NCBI GenBank assembly: GCA_018257865.1
Contig: JAEUBA010000064.1
Coordinates: forward strand, 1-64,000
Length of the DNA stretch: 64,000 nt
From: Stereocaulon alpinum
Taxonomy: Eukaryota; Ascomycota; Lecanoromycetes; Lecanorales; Stereocaulaceae
Direction of reading: 5' to 3'
The translations under genes were made by a program, and so were the position numbers. A model generated the notes under the pieces. The model was not told where the DNA came from. It made no database searches and saw only the letters and a list, made by a program, of their open reading frames with translations. The number at the start of each line of letters is the position of its first letter. The first letter of the stretch is position 1. This document shows, one piece after another, positions 13,401 through 25,024 of the stretch.

Positions 13401-16400
13401 CGCTTTAATAGTAGTGCGGTATTAAGGTAATCCTACCTTCTTTATAACTTTTATATATAACCCGAATTAGGCTGACGTCCGCCGTTCTATTCGACTCAGT
13501 TTATCGACGACGGAGGTCTATAATATATAGGTATAGGTTTTTAATATAAAGCTTTAGGAGCTTCTTAAGGATCTTTTTAAGAGATATATCTTAGGCGTCT
13601 ATATTAGTTATTACTATATAGTTAAATTTTAAAAGCGAGGTCTACCGTACGCCTATATCCTTCTTATTATTCGTAAGGAGGATAAAATTAGATATATCTC
13701 CTAGATTAATAACGCCGTCTAAGCTGTTATTCTTAATAAGACGAAGGACCTAGTGCTCTATAAGTTAGTAACTACTTATATAATCTATTACCGTTACTCA
13801 GCCTCCGATATCTGCTAGGATAAAGAGAAGAACTAGTACTCTAAGTTCTTCCCTAAGGATATTTATAATAAGTTATCGTTCGATCCTAAGGGAGTATACC
13901 TGTATTATCGACGCCTGTATATAGAGCCTACCCTAGAGGGCTATATTAACTAATAGGTTATTCCTTATAACCCCTAGCTTCTAAAGAAGTACTATACTTA
14001 TCTAAATATTAAGATCTGCGCCTCTATTAAGTCTGTATTTTACTTATTTAAGTATATCTATAAGGGTCTAGACTAGGCAAATATTTCGGTTACTTAATTA
14101 ATAATAGTACCTTAGGGGAACCCTATACCGCTAGGGTAGTAACGGCTAGAGCCTCTATTAGTTAATAAGGTTACCGAATTCTATAAAAGTTGTTAGATAG
14201 GAAGCTCCGAAGCTTGCTGGAAGATCTTTAGGTTTAGTATAGGGGGGATTAAGCCTTATATTAAACGGCTATAGATTTATTTACCTAAGGAGTAGTAGAT
14301 TAGCATTAATTTAGATAGGGATACTATTAAGACTATTCTTAATAAGGACTTATTACGTAAGATATAGTTAACGGAGTTCTTTAAGATAAATTATCTTATA
14401 AAGGAAGCCTTAGAGAACGATCGGCCTCTGCTATTTAGGAGAAGGAATAGGTAACTATACCTTCTAGATATAAACCCCCTTAATTACCTATATAACGAAT
14501 TTCCTATATATTTTATATAGGATAAGAGGAAACGGATATAGTATATTCGCGAAAAGGGGGAGGTAATTAGACGTATATATATAATTAGTCCTAAGTAGGG
14601 TAATTTATACTATTACCGACTCCTTCTTACCTACTATCGGGGGGTAATATTATTTAATAATCTATAGACTATTAACGGCGAGCTTCTAACGTATAAAGTT
14701 ACTTACGTTCGACTTAGATTAGTAGAGAACGATAAGTACTATATTAAGGTATTAGAGGAAGTAAAGACTCTTTACTTACTAGTAGTACTATAAGGTCTTT
14801 TTATAACTATTCTATTAGAACTATACCTAGAGGACCCTTTAGCACTTTAGGAGAAATTTAAAGTAAGGTATATATCTATTTTTATTACTATAGTAATTAT
14901 TTTTCTATCTAAGTTAGACTATATTCTATATCTAAGTTAGACTATATTTAACTAAGTCGAACTATATTCTCTATCTAAGCTAGCCTATATATTCTAATTA
15001 TTAAAATAGTATATCGGACGACTATACCCGTATATTAAATAAGTATTTCGCCTACTATATAGATATCCTCTAGGGCTATAAGGATAAACGTATATAAGAC
15101 CTAGTATTTTAGGCTGAGTAATATACTCTATATTTGATTTTAGGCTAGTTAGACTACTAGTCTACTATTAAAAGTAGCCTTAACCTAAAGCTATTTAACC
15201 TTCCGCTAGTTATTATTCTATTCGATCTTCTATATAAATTATAAATCTAGAACCGTCTACTCCGCGAGGAGATATCTTATAATATTATACTAGAAGATAT
15301 AGAAGTTAAATAGTAGAAGTTTAACACCGACTAATACCTAGCAGCCGAAAAGATTATAGCTGCAGTAGATAAGAATAATAATAATAAATTTAGTATAGGC
15401 GTACTATTCTTTTTAAACGGCGCTAGCGGTACTAGGAAGACTATAGTCTAAAATACTATTCTAAAGAAGCTTTATTCTTAGAAGTATATTACTTTAGCTA
15501 TAGCCTCTTTAGGTATCGCTGCGACCCTATTAGATAGTAGACGTACTACCTATTTATAATTTAAGATCCTATTAGACGCTAAGAGTACGTCTAGTTATAG
15601 TATTTAGAAAGGGACTAATCTTATAGAGTTAATTAAGCGGGCTTATATTATCTTCTAAGATAAAGTACCTATATAGAGTCGTTTTGCCGTTAAATACGTT
15701 AGCCGTTCTTTATAGGATATTTGCAGTAATAACGGAGCTTACTTTAGTAGTAAGGTCGTTTACTTTTATAGTAATTTCCGTTAGACCTTACTAGTAGTCC
15801 TAGGGGGGACTATAGGCGTTATTATTAATACCTATATCTAGAAGGCGGCGTTCTAGGATAAGGTAACTATTCTTCAGCTCACTACTAATATACGTTTAAG
15901 TAATAGAGGTCTTACTAAAGAAGGTAGGCGGCGAATAGCAGAATTTGCTAAAGCTCTCCTATATATTAGTAATAGTAAAGGTAATATAGTCGACCTAATT
16001 ACTAAGGATAAGAAGTCTCCTTAGAAATATAGATACCTACTAGGGAATACTATAGATATACTAATTAATAAAATTTACCCCGCTATTAGTAGAGATCTTC
16101 TAGACCGGCGCTATCTAACTAAATAAGTAATTCTAGCTATTATAAATAAGGATATCTAGAAAGTTAATAACTATATTCTCGACTATATACAGGGCGACTA
16201 CTATAAATACTAGAGTTTTAATTAAGCGGTAAACCCTAAGGAAAACGAGATATTCCCTAATAAGTACTAGAATAAATTCTATAAGCCCTTACTGCTACTA
16301 TATAAGCTATAGTTAAAGGTAGGGATACTAGTAATATTAATAAGGAACCTTAATATACCCCGTCTCTATAATAGGACCTATATTTTACTTACTAAATACA

Positions 16401-16990
16401 GGAGATACGTCCTTAAGGGTAATATTATAGGTAGGAGTTTTAATAGTAGCGAGATAGTCTTATATAAGATCCCTTTATAGTTTAAGGATAGTAATAAGTA
16501 TATCCCTACCCTATTTACCTATAAGTAGTTCCCTATACGCCCTGCCTTCGTAATAACTATTAATAAGTCGTAGGGCTAGTTAATAAAGTATATAGGACTT
16601 AACCTACGGTCCCGTCTAGTATTTACCTATAGATAATTTTATATTAGTAACTCGCGCGTTACTATAGAGTCGAACCTATATATAATTAGTCCGGATTCGG
16701 ACGAGTATATTAGGTATAAGCTTATAAATAACCTAGTCTATAAGCAGGTGCTGCTGTAGGTCTAGTGCTCGCAGGACGGTTACAGCTAGTAGGAGTTACT
16801 TAGGGGTTAGATTTTGCTTAGTATAGAGATCTAATATAGCTATTACTTAGAATTAGAAGCCCGCTTAGACTATAAATAGAAAACTTTTTAAATCTACTTA
16901 GTAAATTTTATAAATCGAGTATTAAATAAGCGAGATATAGCCCGTTTAATTATTAATCTTCTATAAAGATTACGGGCACTAACTTGTAGA
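10440..16990 (+). mobile_element. Helitron-type element 2 (Rep/PIF1 helicase), RIP-degraded
   Basis: A second plus-strand RepHel relic, related to but diverged from element 1. The Helitron_like_N segment is at about 12,255-12,450 (YNRPISSKVAYIIITPPN, then SYIPLRYILPFP). The HUH site at 13,636-13,668 reads RGLPYAYILL, with both His changed to Tyr. The Rep tyrosine motif YLFKYIYKG is at 14,041-14,067. A Walker A, LNGASGTRKT, is at about 15,410-15,444. The likely left end is TC at 10,440-10,441. The right end is less sure: a 7-bp stem hairpin (16,954-16,972) is followed by CTAA at 16,979-16,982 and TAG at 16,987-16,989. Many stops, so non-functional. Confidence 0.8.
11171..11242 (+). repeat. Direct tandem repeat, 36 bp x 2
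   Basis: Two adjacent 36-bp units (11,171-11,206 and 11,207-11,242) share a long block containing GCCCTACCTAATTAGATAT with a few differences. They lie in the left part of Helitron 2 upstream of the Rep domain. The differences are consistent with mutation after duplication. Confidence 0.7.
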
Positions 16991-17412
16991 TATATAATAT
17001 ATAGTACGAATAATTTCTATATATATATATAGTACTTAAGCTCGTATTAGTAATAATTCTATTATTACCCTAATAATTCTATTATTAAATCTAATACTAA
17101 GAAGTCTAGCGGAGTTAGCGTAGATACCTTCTTTAGACTTATTAATTAAGGCGATCTTAGTAACCTAAGTAGCTAGTATACTAATAGTATAAGATACTTT
17201 AAGTAATTCTAAAGCTACTAAGTATACTATATTTTAGCTATAGTAAAGCTAATACTATTTCTAATACTATATAGATAAAAGTTACTAAGTCTAGATAAGT
17301 AGCTAAAGCCGCTCCAGCTAAAACCTATCCGTAAAATAAGTTTATAGATATAGGTAACGTACTTAGTAATAGCCTCGTAAGGCGTATATAGGTATATAGC
17401 GACTTAATAGGG
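16991..17412. other. RIP-mutated remnant between Helitron 2 and the gene-rich region
   Basis: AT-rich sequence with the same CA/TG depletion as the transposons. No protein motif, LTR or terminal repeat is recognised. It may be the last part of Helitron 2 if the right end proposed at about 16,990 is wrong, or a fragment of another repeat. Confidence 0.5.
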
Positions 17413-17467
17413 TGTAAAATATCAATATCTGCAATAAAAATAAATGTTTAGTATTATGTTCAGTTGC

Positions 17468-17483
17468 CAGCCCTATAGGGCTG
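17468..17483. repeat. Perfect 16-bp palindrome beside the RIP border
   Basis: CAGCCCTATAGGGCTG reads the same on both strands. It lies about 55 bp after the end of the RIP signature and about 230 bp before the eIF3j start codon. It could be a regulatory palindrome of the eIF3j promoter or the subterminal hairpin of a small insertion (GGTTAG follows 5 bases later). Neither can be decided here. Confidence 0.5.
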
Positions 17484-17716
17484 ATCGGTTAGGCAGGTTG
17501 ACCGGTTGGGGGGTGAATCCTTCTATCACGCTAAACTTTAGTACCGAGGGGCTCGCGAAGGGCACAACTCTTTGTTCGCGCACATCCTCGTTGAGATAGA
17601 ATCTCCAGCAACCCCAGGGTGACAGCATTCCACAAGCGCTTGCCCTAGCATCGACTCGAACTGCTGGTTCTATTACGATATACAATCCTTCGACTTTCAA
17701 AAAATCCTCCAGCAAC

Positions 17717-18735
17717 ATGCCTCCAGCTAACAGAAGACAAGGTTTGCGCGCTTCCATAGCCCTGAAGCCGTTATTGAAGTGCTGCAACGTTCGACTGTGG
17801 AGTTTCACTGACTTGCGATCGATCCCACAATCTAGACGATGACTCCGAGGATGAAACCTCATCAGATGACTCCCAACCTACCGCACCCGTCGTTCGAAGG
17901 TCGAAGTTTGATGACGAAGAAGATGACAGTGACGTATGTCAATACGCTCTAATCTGCAACAAGGCTCCCTAATCTCATATTTATCCAGGTCCTTGATTCC
18001 TGGGATGCCGCCGAAGATTCGGAGGTAGAGCGGGAGAAAGCGAAGAAAGCAACCGAAGCCAAAGCCAAAGCAGACGCGGAAGCAGCTGATAACAAGAAGT
18101 CAAGGGCACAAAAGGTAGAAGAGAAGAGGAATGCTACCATGCGCAAGAAATTGGCGGAGGAAGAGGAGTCAAGTAGTGAGGAGGAAGATGAAGCGACCAA
18201 GCGCGCAAGGCTCCGAAAGACAGAGCAAGAGGCAGATCTTAAGAACGCCGAGGACATGTTTGGCAACATCGGTATCAATAAGAGCCGGTCCGATACGAAG
18301 ACTGTGGCTTTAGTCGACCCTTCGGATCCCACGACGGCCATCGATCTTGCCTCCCTTCCTCTCTTCAATCCGACTACGAAGGACCAGTTCCTCAAGCTTC
18401 GCGAGACACTCACCCCAGTACTCGCTGCGAATGCTAAGAAAGCGCACTATATTCTGTTCATGCAAGAATTTACTAAGCAGATTACCAAGGATTTACCCAG
18501 CGAACAGATAAAGAAGATAGCTAGTGGCCTGACTACTTTATCGAATGAGAAGATGAAGGAGGAGAAAGCCGCAGAGAAGGGTGGGAAGAAGACCAAAGCG
18601 GCAAAGAGCAAGGCAACTCTCGTGGCAAATCGAGATGCTAGCTTTAAGGCAGATACGACCAGTTATGGCGCGGATGCTGATGAGTGGGATCAACTATGCA
18701 AACTTTCCCCTTTCCATGCTAACGTTTTGCAGTGA
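17717..18735 (+). CDS. HCR1: Eukaryotic translation initiation factor 3 subunit J (Hcr1)
   Basis: eIF3j is a loosely bound eIF3 subunit that binds the 40S decoding centre and helps start-site selection and ribosome recycling. Proposed exons are 17,717-17,741, 17,836-17,933 and 17,989-18,735, giving 289 aa (yeast Hcr1 is about 265). The acidic N-terminus (DDDSEDE, FDDEEDDSD), the VLDSWDAAEDSE segment across exon 3's start, the charged KKLAEEEE stretch and the C-terminal WDQLCKLSPF region are typical of the family. Intron 2 starts GTATGT; phases agree throughout. The 25-nt first exon (MPPANRRQ) is less certain, because the usual KW before the acidic run is missing. The promoter must be short, since RIP-mutated DNA ends about 300 bp upstream. 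Confidence 0.85.
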
Positions 18736-19657
18736 CCTCGATTTCATGTGAACCAAGATATATTACAATTCTACAGACTTCCAACCCAATGATCAGCCAT
18801 AACGTACCACAGGCGAAACAGAAAGGCATTCCTGGCGCCGTAAATACATGGGCTGCACTAAGCATCCAGAGAGGCGCCGCTCGAATTGGGCGTTGTACAG
18901 CATTCTGCCTGGGTTTTAGGAGGGAAATGTCCTCGGAAAACTTACATGATTAGGGGATTAGATGACTGAGGCATTAGTTTCTTGAGAATATGCTATAACA
19001 CAATAGATTTGGAATGGATGCGTGGAGCACATGTACTTATAATCTTTGCAAGGCAATCTTCCAGGCATTTCAACATAGTAGCCCATTAGAGAACTTGCAT
19101 CGAATATCCTCAGCCAAGGCCAAAGGATTCCGTAGGCCACGTTGTCGCGATGTTCTAGGTAAACGTGTAGCCTTCCCGCGTAGACTTCCCGAGCGCCGTT
19201 GAAACCTGAATCAATTTCAACGTCCCGCTCCACAGCAGGGATCTTTCGCCTGCGCGCTGGAGTCACGCAAACTCGGCCAATTTCAACTTGCTCAGCGCGA
19301 AACGCATCTTTGCAGAGCTCACCGTCCTTGCCAATGTTATGCATATATTCCCCTCCTTACAGAACGTCTTCTTCCGTCTTGCTTCCTGCTGCTCTCGTCT
19401 GGACACCGCCTAAAAGAATCCTGCGTGGAAAGTTATCCTAACGTGCAAAGTGACACATGCCGGCTGTCAGATCCAAGGCAGAGCTGCAGACTCAGAAAAA
19501 CAAGGTCAGCCAATCTTGGACTTCCCCTTGGACCCTTTTGGGCCAAAATAGTCCTGCCCCGCCTGCATATGGAAGTTGCTGAATCGAGAATCTTAGCTTG
19601 CCAGTTCGTATCATGAGCTATTGGAGTACGTCATGACAATGGTCGTCTTGCAGAACT
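18736..19657. other. Intergenic; possible weak minus-strand ORF
   Basis: This stretch holds the 3' UTR of eIF3j and the 5' region of the kinase gene. A 128-codon minus-strand ORF (18,958-19,344) and several short plus-strand ORFs overlap one another. None shows a recognisable domain, so I do not call a gene. A CTTGCAG acceptor just before the kinase ATG suggests a possible 5' UTR intron. Confidence 0.5.
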
Positions 19658-22140
19658 ATGCTAAGGACCCTACCCTATAGAGAGTTCTCTTCGAAAGAAT
19701 TGCGTACAGTCGGAAACTATACGTTAGGACGTCTTATAGGCAAGGGTTCATTTGGCAAAGTTTACCTTGCATCCCACAAGCTCACCAATGGATCCAAGGT
19801 TCGCCCTACAAGATTTCATGTCTCCAAGGGCGTAGAGAACTGGTGCTAATGGTCTACCAGGTGGTGCTCAAGTCGGCCAAAAAGGACGACGCGAACCTTG
19901 CTCGAGAAATTCACCACCACAGACAGTTCTTACATCCACATATTGCTCGATTGTACGAGGTCATTGTGACCGAAAGCCTGGTCTGGCTTGTATTGGAATA
20001 CTGTCCCGGTACTGAGCAATCATGTCAAACCTCCCTCGAGTCTTGCTGAAGTTGCATTAGGGGATGAGTTGTACAATTACCTCCTTCGTCATGGGGCAAT
20101 CCCGGTGGAGAAAGTCCAGAAAATCTTTACTCAGCTCGTCGGAGCTGTCGCCTATGTACACAACATGTCTTGCGTCCACCGAGATCTAAAACTTGAGAAC
20201 ATACTGCTAGATAAGAACGAAAATGTCAAGCTCTGCGATTTCGGCTTCACTCGCGAGTACGAAGGCACATTGAGTTATCTACAGACATTCTGTGGCACTG
20301 TATGCTACAGTGCACCTGAAATGCTGAAAGGAGAGAAATATGCAGGAGAAAAAGTCGACGTTTGGAGTCTGGGGATTATACTTTATTCTTTACTGACCGG
20401 CGAACTACCTTTTGACGATGATGATGACATGGTTACGAAGCACAAGATTCTTTCAAGCGAGCCTGATTATCCTGAAGCCTTTCCACCGGATGCTAAAGCT
20501 CTGGTCACCCAGCTACTGTCAAAGCGGCCTCTACTTCGACCTGGCCTGTCTGACATTCTCACGAATCCTTTTCTTGCGGAACACACACCTCAACAGCAAG
20601 CCATCTTGAAGTTGACGCAACCTCTACCCTTTACTACAGAATTAGAGAGAATCACATTAGAACGTATGCGAAGCGCTGGAGTTGATATCGATAAGGTCAT
20701 TGAGAATGTTCTGGCACAGCGCTGTGACGCTTTGGCTGGATGGTGGGCTTTATTGATTGAAAAGGAAGAACGGAAAGAGAAAAGGAGGGAACGAAAAAGA
20801 AAAGAGCGAGAGGCGGAGGCAAAGAATCTTCGAAGACTCAGTGCTGCCAGTAGTCGTTTGGAACGCATAGCAGCACCACTGAAAGAGGTAGACGAGGAGG
20901 GTCTCCATTCGCCCAGCGCTGACGCTCAGCGAAGTAGAGGGAGGCGGGAAAGGCGTAGTATACCTATGCGTAAGTCGATCGAAGATTGCTGTGAACTGCC
21001 TGTTGCTGAAAGATACAAGCTCAACTGGTCCTCCCTGAGCTTCCCAAATTACCCGAGGGTATCAGCCTTGATTCGCCAAAGTCTCCTCTTCCTCCACCAC
21101 CCATTGAAAAGGATCCTGTCCGACAACGTTCTGTGAGCTCTTCGAGGCGTCGACCACCTCTCCCGCCAAAAGAGGGAAGGCGATCAAGAGGAAGCACGCT
21201 TCAACTAGTGTCTACAAATCCAGACCTTCTTGCACCCCCAAACGGCGTCTCAAAACGGCGTCCGCCTCGTCGACATCAACATACTATTATGAATCAGCTG
21301 GCATCCATCAAGCACTGGTTCCTGGAATCCGCGAAAAGAGCCAAGTCTCCTGCTACCTCAAAAAGCGATACCTCAACGATCAAGAATTCTCCTCCCTCGA
21401 AAAAGGGTCTCGTTGAACCACGTCATGTGCCCAACAACGCTATGCCCATCAGACAAGCGACACCAACGCGCCAGGTCTCCACCGGTGCCTACCCACGCCC
21501 ACGAATGCCAACGCCCAGACAACGAGCCTCCCTCTCTCCCGCCCCGATAACGCCGCGCTCATCGTATCGACACTCATCCGGTGGTCTACGTGGCCGCAAG
21601 TCGACCTCATCCTCCATCTCCTCAATTCGCAGCGTCCACCACGTCCCCAGCCATTCCAAAGCCTCCTCCACCTCTTCGACCTCAAATTCAATCCACTCCT
21701 CCGCCCCATTCTCCAGACCCTCCCGCTCTCCACACACATCCGTTAAAGTCCTTCCTGCCACCCCAACCATCTCCTCATTCCCTTCAAACATCCGTCTTGT
21801 TCGTGCCCCGCCCAATTACAACGAATCCGCCAACTTCGCCTCGCCTTCCGGTCTCGTCTTCGCCAAGAGGAAAAAGACGCCGTTTCGAGGACCGATGCTT
21901 TCTATCGGCACAGGCAATGGCGGCAGTCCAGTCGTCAGGCCTCGAGATTCCAGCACAGGCGGCAGCAGGAGCGCGAGCGTAGCTGGAAGAGCTAGTGGGG
22001 AAATCATTGAAGAGGAAGACGAAGATGAGATCGAGGAGGTGGACGTATTTAGCCCTATTGCTCCGGAGGCAGAGGAAACGATATGGGAGGGCGGGAAAGA
22101 TGGGGAGCCGGATGGGTGGGTTAAGCGGAGGGGTGAATGA
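19658..22140 (+). CDS. KIN4: Ser/Thr protein kinase, Kin4/Frk1-like (CAMK/Snf1-related group)
   Basis: Exons 19,658-19,798, 19,861-20,008, 20,061-20,969 and 21,020-22,140 give 772 aa with all phases matching. The kinase domain starts at about residue 20: glycine loop GKGSFGKVYL, catalytic Lys in VVLKSAKK, HRDLKLEN catalytic loop near residue 135, DFG in CDFGFTREY, and activation segment TFCGTVCYSAPE. The phrases HRQF..PHI.RLYEVIVTES and VLEYCPGDELY resemble yeast Kin4/Frk1, where Kin4 keeps the mitotic exit network inactive when the spindle is mispositioned. A KEERKEKRRERKRKERE basic helix and a long Ser/Pro/Arg-rich C-terminal tail follow. The Kin4 name rests on remembered family resemblance; another Snf1-related kinase remains possible. 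The fourth intron boundary was chosen because only it restores the frame into the Pro-rich tail. Confidence 0.85.
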
Positions 22141-22588
22141 GGTGCTTTTGTCGTATTGACGAGTGTGTGTCTACATACATACACGTACCATCTTTTTCGT
22201 TTCTGGATACCAGCTTTTAGGGAATATGGTATGGATACATCTTTTGGAGATATCATAGGTTATGGATACATGTTTTGGGGGAAGAGTATGTTGAGCATTG
22301 TAGGATATCAACTATTAGCGATGGGGTTTTCTTGTGTATATATAGCTTGTCGAAATATGTCTGGGACGGCCTGATAGAGCTTTGTCGTTGATACACTACG
22401 CTTGACTAGTACTCCCGAGTCTTGTTCATATCTTTCTGCTAATGCATATCGCGAGTTTCATGCTATGCGAAGTGTTGCTGAAAGTAAGTACAGATTCCGT
22501 CATTTCCACTCAGCGTACATACTATGATACAAAGCAATGATTCTGCCAGGTCCTCATAGTAATAGGTATCAACATCTCTTCTTTAAAT
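22141..22588. other. Convergent intergenic region between the kinase gene and RAD7
   Basis: About 450 bp holding the two 3' UTRs of convergent genes. No gene, repeat or RNA was seen. Confidence 0.6.
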
Positions 22589-24575
22589 TCAGAAGAGATC
22601 AGCATCAACATCCCCCTCCTGCACAATCGAGTCCTGAGCATTCGGCACCCCAATCAGCGCCACGCCCTTCGGCACCGCTACATCAGTCACAGTGAAACAT
22701 CCAAACGCAGTCACCTTAATCAATTGCGGACAGCTCCTGAACATGCCCGCTACGATTGCCGTATCGATCTTTGTTAGAAAGGAGATATTGATGTCTTTGA
22801 GTAATGGATATTGTTGTTTGCCGTCGAAGATTTTGGAGAAGGATTCGTAAGTGATGTGACGGCATGAAGAGATATCTAGACGCTCGAGACGAGAGCCGGA
22901 ATGTTCCATTAGCGCTTCGAAGCCTGCGGAGGCGAGGCCGATGGGCTCTTCGGGGCCGTCGGGCTGGGAATAGTCGATTGATCGGTTGCTGGAGAGGTCG
23001 ATGAATGCTAGGGGTGGATTTGACCATTCGGTGAAAAGGCCAACAAAGCCTGCATCGGTACAGCAGTCGTTCTCGGTGAGACGCAGCTTTTGTACTTGTG
23101 TGCATGAGGTATGAATTGCTGATAGGACGTCGTCGTCTGCGTCAGTGAAGTTTTCGAGTGAGAGAGTCCTTAGGTTGGGGCCGATAGAGGAAATGAGTTC
23201 GGCGAGGCTATCTGAGGAGGTTGGGGTTGGAAAGCGGAGGGAGAGACGCTCAAGTTGGTTTAATATCTTCATGGCACTGAGGGCTGTGTCGGTGAGACGG
23301 AAACATTTCTTCAATTTCAGGCGCTTGAGGTTTGGACAGTAACGGACTAGATGGCTGAATGCGTCGTCGTCCATGGAGTAATCGAGCCAGGTCAATTTGA
23401 GGAACTCGAGACGTTCGCCACATCTCATGAAGAACTGTATCCATTTGTCATTGGAGACTAGGTTGGCGGCTTCAAGTTGGAGGCTTTCGATTGGGATGTT
23501 GCGCTCGACAATGTAGTCGATGACTTCGTCTTTGAATTGGCCTGCATTGCGGAGATCAAGATTACGGACGTTAGGGACGACAGAGAAGATTTTGATATAG
23601 TCCTCAGTCTCCAATTCTAGAGATTGTTAGATGTGGGCTATGAAATCTATACGAGGTTAGAGACTTACTGCCGCAGTCATATAGATCTATGGTGTCTAAG
23701 TCCGGACGCAGAAATAGGTCCAAAGTTCTAGAAGTGATTGCACGTCTTCGGGACAAGATCTGACTCAGTGGGTCAAGCAGATCTTGCGGCAGGTCACCAA
23801 ATTCGTCAATGTCGTGAATATTGTTTGCCACTGCCTATGCCATGTCAGAATTGTCCGGTTATAACAAGTGCACCTGTCTTTGGCTACGCACCTTGATACA
23901 GATATCCTGCAAAGACTTGGCTCCAATCTGGACAATACCATCCAACAAATTGCTCTGAACCTGGCGGCGCTTGTCCCGGCTTACAGCTTGTTTCTTCGGC
24001 TTTTGGTTTTTCTTTTCCTGGGCGGTTTGCTCTTTCGAACACTTCACGCAGAGAAGTCCTCCTTCTGGACCTGTTTTGCTGTATGGCGTTACCGTAAAAC
24101 GCTTGTTGCATTCCTCACAATTCTCGAGCTGACCGGGTAGTGGCTTTTTCTTGGTGTACATGTCCCATGCGACGTCGCTATCGCCTCCATCGCTGTCATC
24201 GCCTTTGCTTTTCTTTTGCTTCTTTACAGCTTTGCCCTTTTTGATCTTACTAATAGTTGCCTCCTGCTGACGCTTCCTCTTCTTCTTTTGAGCGGCTGTC
24301 TCTATCTCTACACTTTCCTCATCCTTCTCTTGTTCGTCGCCTTGTTCTTGCTCAATGGTCTCACCATTCGCAAGTGCTTCCTCTTGTTCTCGCTGCCGAG
24401 CTTCTCTCTGACGACGATCATATTCTGCAGAGATTTGAGCAGCAGAGATATTGTTGGAGGCTAGAAAATCGGTAAGGGCGGATTGAGGACCCCTGATCCG
24501 ATTATTTGCAGCTCTTCGTCCGGACCTGAGTATCGTCAGACACTGCGATCGCGGGGAGGGGATCAATACATACAT
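22589..24575 (-). CDS. RAD7: DNA repair protein Rad7 (GG-NER, leucine-rich repeat)
   Basis: Rad7 partners with Rad16 in yeast NEF4, which recognises UV damage in non-transcribed DNA and acts within a Cul3/Elc1 ubiquitin ligase. Exons on the minus strand: 24,575-24,574 (only AT of the start codon), 24,525-23,892, 23,834-23,669 and 23,616-22,589, giving 609 aa. Features are the N-terminal NNRIRGPQSALTDFLASNNI motif typical of fungal Rad7, a Lys/Glu-rich region, a CX2C...CX2C zinc site at about residues 135-165 (CEECNKRF, CVKC), and about ten leucine-rich repeats (for example LKRLKLKKCFRLTDTALSAM) to the C-terminus. Intron 1 (GTATGT...CTCAG) splits the ATG. The unspliced reading is also open from the same ATG and would add about 16 residues, so the start needs a transcript. 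It is divergent from RAD16. Confidence 0.9.
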
Positions 24576-25024
24576 ATTTTCCGCCACTCGAATAGTCTAC
24601 AAGCCTTGCTGTATAAGTCGTGCCAGATGCCACAAAGGTTGCTCAGGCCTGGTCAGTGATAAGAAGGTTAGAGCAAAAGAACTCCATCAGTGCTCTGATG
24701 AAGCGAACTATGGGTTTGCTGAGTTGCAGTCCTTTCAGCCAATCTACAATCACTATCACGAAGCACGCTAAAGATAACGGCTTTAGATTGACACGACCGC
24801 GCCGGGCGCGCTTTAACACGCCAGTGGCAAGCTAGTACCCGCTAGCACTGAGATCTCACTTGGTGGCTCACCATAGATCTCGATTCTGCCTCTCTACAAA
24901 TACCCCAATTGCATGTTCTCTGGGTCTCACAAGACTGAGGCGCTGTTCAAGCATCCATTGCAAGCTGTTAACCATTGACGCTAGCACCCTATCTTGGCGT
25001 TCTGTCCAGTGATCGCCTCTTATT
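24576..25024. promoter_or_regulatory. Shared divergent promoter region of RAD7 and RAD16
   Basis: 449 bp separate the two start codons, so both promoters and 5' UTRs must lie here. The middle contains a GC-rich patch (CGCGCCGGGCGCGC, about 24,798-24,812). No named transcription factor site was identified with confidence. Co-regulation of the NEF4 partners is inference from the arrangement. Confidence 0.6.

Larger units (their letters stand above)
1..17412. other. AT-rich RIP-mutated transposon block
   Basis: The whole stretch is strongly AT-rich, and the dinucleotides CA and TG are almost absent while TA is in large excess. This is the classical product of repeat-induced point mutation (C to T in CpA on both strands). 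Stop codons occur in every frame, so only relics of transposon proteins can be read. The signature ends abruptly at about 17,410, where CA/TG-containing sequence resumes ahead of the eIF3j gene. The block holds a Gypsy relic, two Helitron relics and short unassigned stretches. RIP is inferred from composition; no un-mutated reference copy is in the window. Confidence 0.95.

Noticed and set aside
17473..17862. 129-codon minus-strand ORF
   Set aside because: It overlaps the eIF3j promoter and first exons antisense and has no recognised domain.
18958..19344. 128-codon minus-strand ORF
   Set aside because: No domain, no splice partners, and overlapping plus-strand frames of similar length; noted but not called.
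21449..22256. Several long ORFs antisense or out of frame in the 3' part of the kinase gene
   Set aside because: They are shadows of the Ser/Pro/Arg-rich coding tail; composition explains them.
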